Assembly (NCBI GenBank): GCA_963970005.1
Contig: CAXAMN010001381.1
Location: forward strand, 32,315 to 96,314
Direction of reading: 5' to 3'
DNA length: 64,000 nt
Origin: Durusdinium trenchii
Taxonomy: Eukaryota > Sar > Dinophyceae > Suessiales > Symbiodiniaceae
Part shown: piece by piece, positions 62,827-64,000 of the stretch
Layout of the letters: each line of letters begins with the position of its first letter
Position numbering within the stretch: position 1 is the first letter of the stretch
Translations under genes and position numbers: made by a program
Notes under the pieces: generated by a model
Seen by the model: only the letters and a program-made list of their open reading frames with translations
Told to the model about the DNA's origin: nothing
The model's database searches: none

Positions 62827-64000
62827 GTGAATCTCGACGCGGTCCTTCCGTGGAATGCCGTGATCACGGAGCTGCGAACCAGCAAGAATGTCTTGGCCAC
62901 ATGGTTTGTTCATGAATTTGTTTAGTTGGGAGTGTAACATGTTTTGTTGATGGGTATTTTGTCTGAACGCGACCCTGACCCTTTTGAACTCATATCGTCA
63001 GCGAGCATGTTTTTCTCAGTACTGCTGGGCATCAAGTTCAAGATTGTTTCTGTTGGCAGGTGAGCCAGGTGCTTTGGATTGGATCCATTTCTTTTGTGGG
63101 TCGAAACTGAAGCAAATCAATCACACCTTCAACTGCAGACTCCCATAGAATATGTTGTTGCATAGGGGTTCTCCCTGCCAAAGTATCAATTTACATGACT
63201 GTTTGAGAACCTGTGTATTAGAGGGTCTCTTGGTCCGGTGAGTATCGTTTTGTTGAGGGGATGCAGTGACCATCATGCGATTGTCATGTGTTAGGGACGC
63301 ATGTGCAGCAGCCTCCATGAATCCACATGTGTACTATGTCCGTGTTGAAGCCCAGCAATGACAGCTTCACAAGCTGCAGCAGCAGCAACAACAACAAAGA
63401 CGACAACGATACCAACAACAGCTCCAACAGCACAAACGCATGAAAAATGAAGGCAGCAACTCTCTCCTGAACAAAGGACACAGCAGCTAGTAGCCAACAT
63501 AGCAAAATCAAAACACTGCCTCCTTCCAGAACTAACAAGAAGAACTCAATCTGAAATCAAAGAAGCAAAGCAAAGCAATCTCCCCCTCTCCTGTTTTTGC
63601 TGAACAAAATCCTGTCAGGGCTTTGGCGAGTCGATGATGTGAGGACCTCGAGCAGATCCTACGTGTCAGGACGGCGTGGCGAGGAACCCCTGAGGTAGCT
63701 GGAGTCCTAGGGTATACACACATTTTATATCACAAACGATCCATGTAATAACTGTAAGTCAATATAACCCACATTCACCACCCCAAACCGCCAGTCATGT
63801 AGGTGATATGTGGGCCACCATGGATTCGTCTGGATATATATATATATATATATATTATATATGCTCCCAACTGGAGTGTTGAGTGCCGAGCCAGGTTTCG
63901 TCTGTGGATCACCTGCAGGTCACCTTTTGGTGGGGATTTGTTCTTCCTTTTTTCTATTGTTTTTCTCTCACGAAAGTCCGGTGGAACGTTCCCGGGAAAG
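62827..64000. other. Non-coding with microsatellites
   Basis: CAG/CAA/AAC repeats at 63,376-63,433 and a (TA)n run at 63,833-63,862. Short frames across the CAG run give poly-Gln, poly-Val or poly-Leu by composition. No gene is seen up to the window edge. Confidence 0.5.

Overview
The window looks like nuclear DNA of a dinoflagellate, most likely a Symbiodiniaceae-type genome. This is inferred, not proven. There is no bacterial-style gene packing, and the longest open frame with coding-like composition is only about 200 codons. What looks coding occurs as short GC-rich islands of 70-250 bp, many starting right after a pyrimidine-AG (often AG|G) and ending at GTGAGN, separated by kilobases of repeat-rich sequence. 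Peptide signatures typical of dinoflagellates are present: PPR-type 'VSFNTGISACEQAG' and 'VVSFNAAIGA', a KKPAA-type basic protein, the 12-bp MPER/MSED coding satellite beside 'GGACCTCAACCGC' repeats, and the 'GGTTGGAGGCCATCGCTA' minisatellite. Most exon calls are single pieces of genes whose other exons cannot be joined by eye, so no complete host gene is claimed.

Layout. 1-280: degenerate NAC trinucleotide array. 1-5.5 kb: non-coding, with one copy of a ~100-bp foldback family (B) and a ~800-bp non-autonomous inverted-repeat element (4030-4826). 5.5-10.4 kb: PPR-like exon fragments and a well-bounded short exon. 10.4-20.3 kb: sparse exons, tandem repeats, a foldback B copy at 16.6 kb and a GGCGAAAGTT repeat field at 19.1-19.65 kb.

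20,330-25,488 holds the most interesting unit, a ~5.2-kb transposon-like element. Its ends are an inverted CCCAGAGCATCC sequence continuing into AT-rich GATTGAAA repeats, and TTT flanks both ends. It carries a basic protein ORF split by one frame break, a Gly-rich N-terminus/coiled ORF and a decayed transposase-like gene with several frame breaks. Between and inside these lie some 25 copies, all in one orientation, of a 14-nt hairpin motif (GGACTGGATAGTCC). Its stem changes in a compensatory way (GGACT/AGTCC or GGGCT/AGCCC) while the loop is free to vary.

25.5-64 kb: scattered exon candidates, the best at 36,085, 39,636, 41,252, 43,382, 46,596, 50,145, 55,688 and 59,191. Also here are four clear copies of a ~90-bp hairpin family (A), a perfect-arm 87-bp hairpin at 53.66 kb, minisatellite clusters in both orientations, the coding satellite at 34.4-35.0 kb, and a second NAC array at 60.2 kb. 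I found no tRNA, rRNA, spliced-leader sequence or CRISPR.
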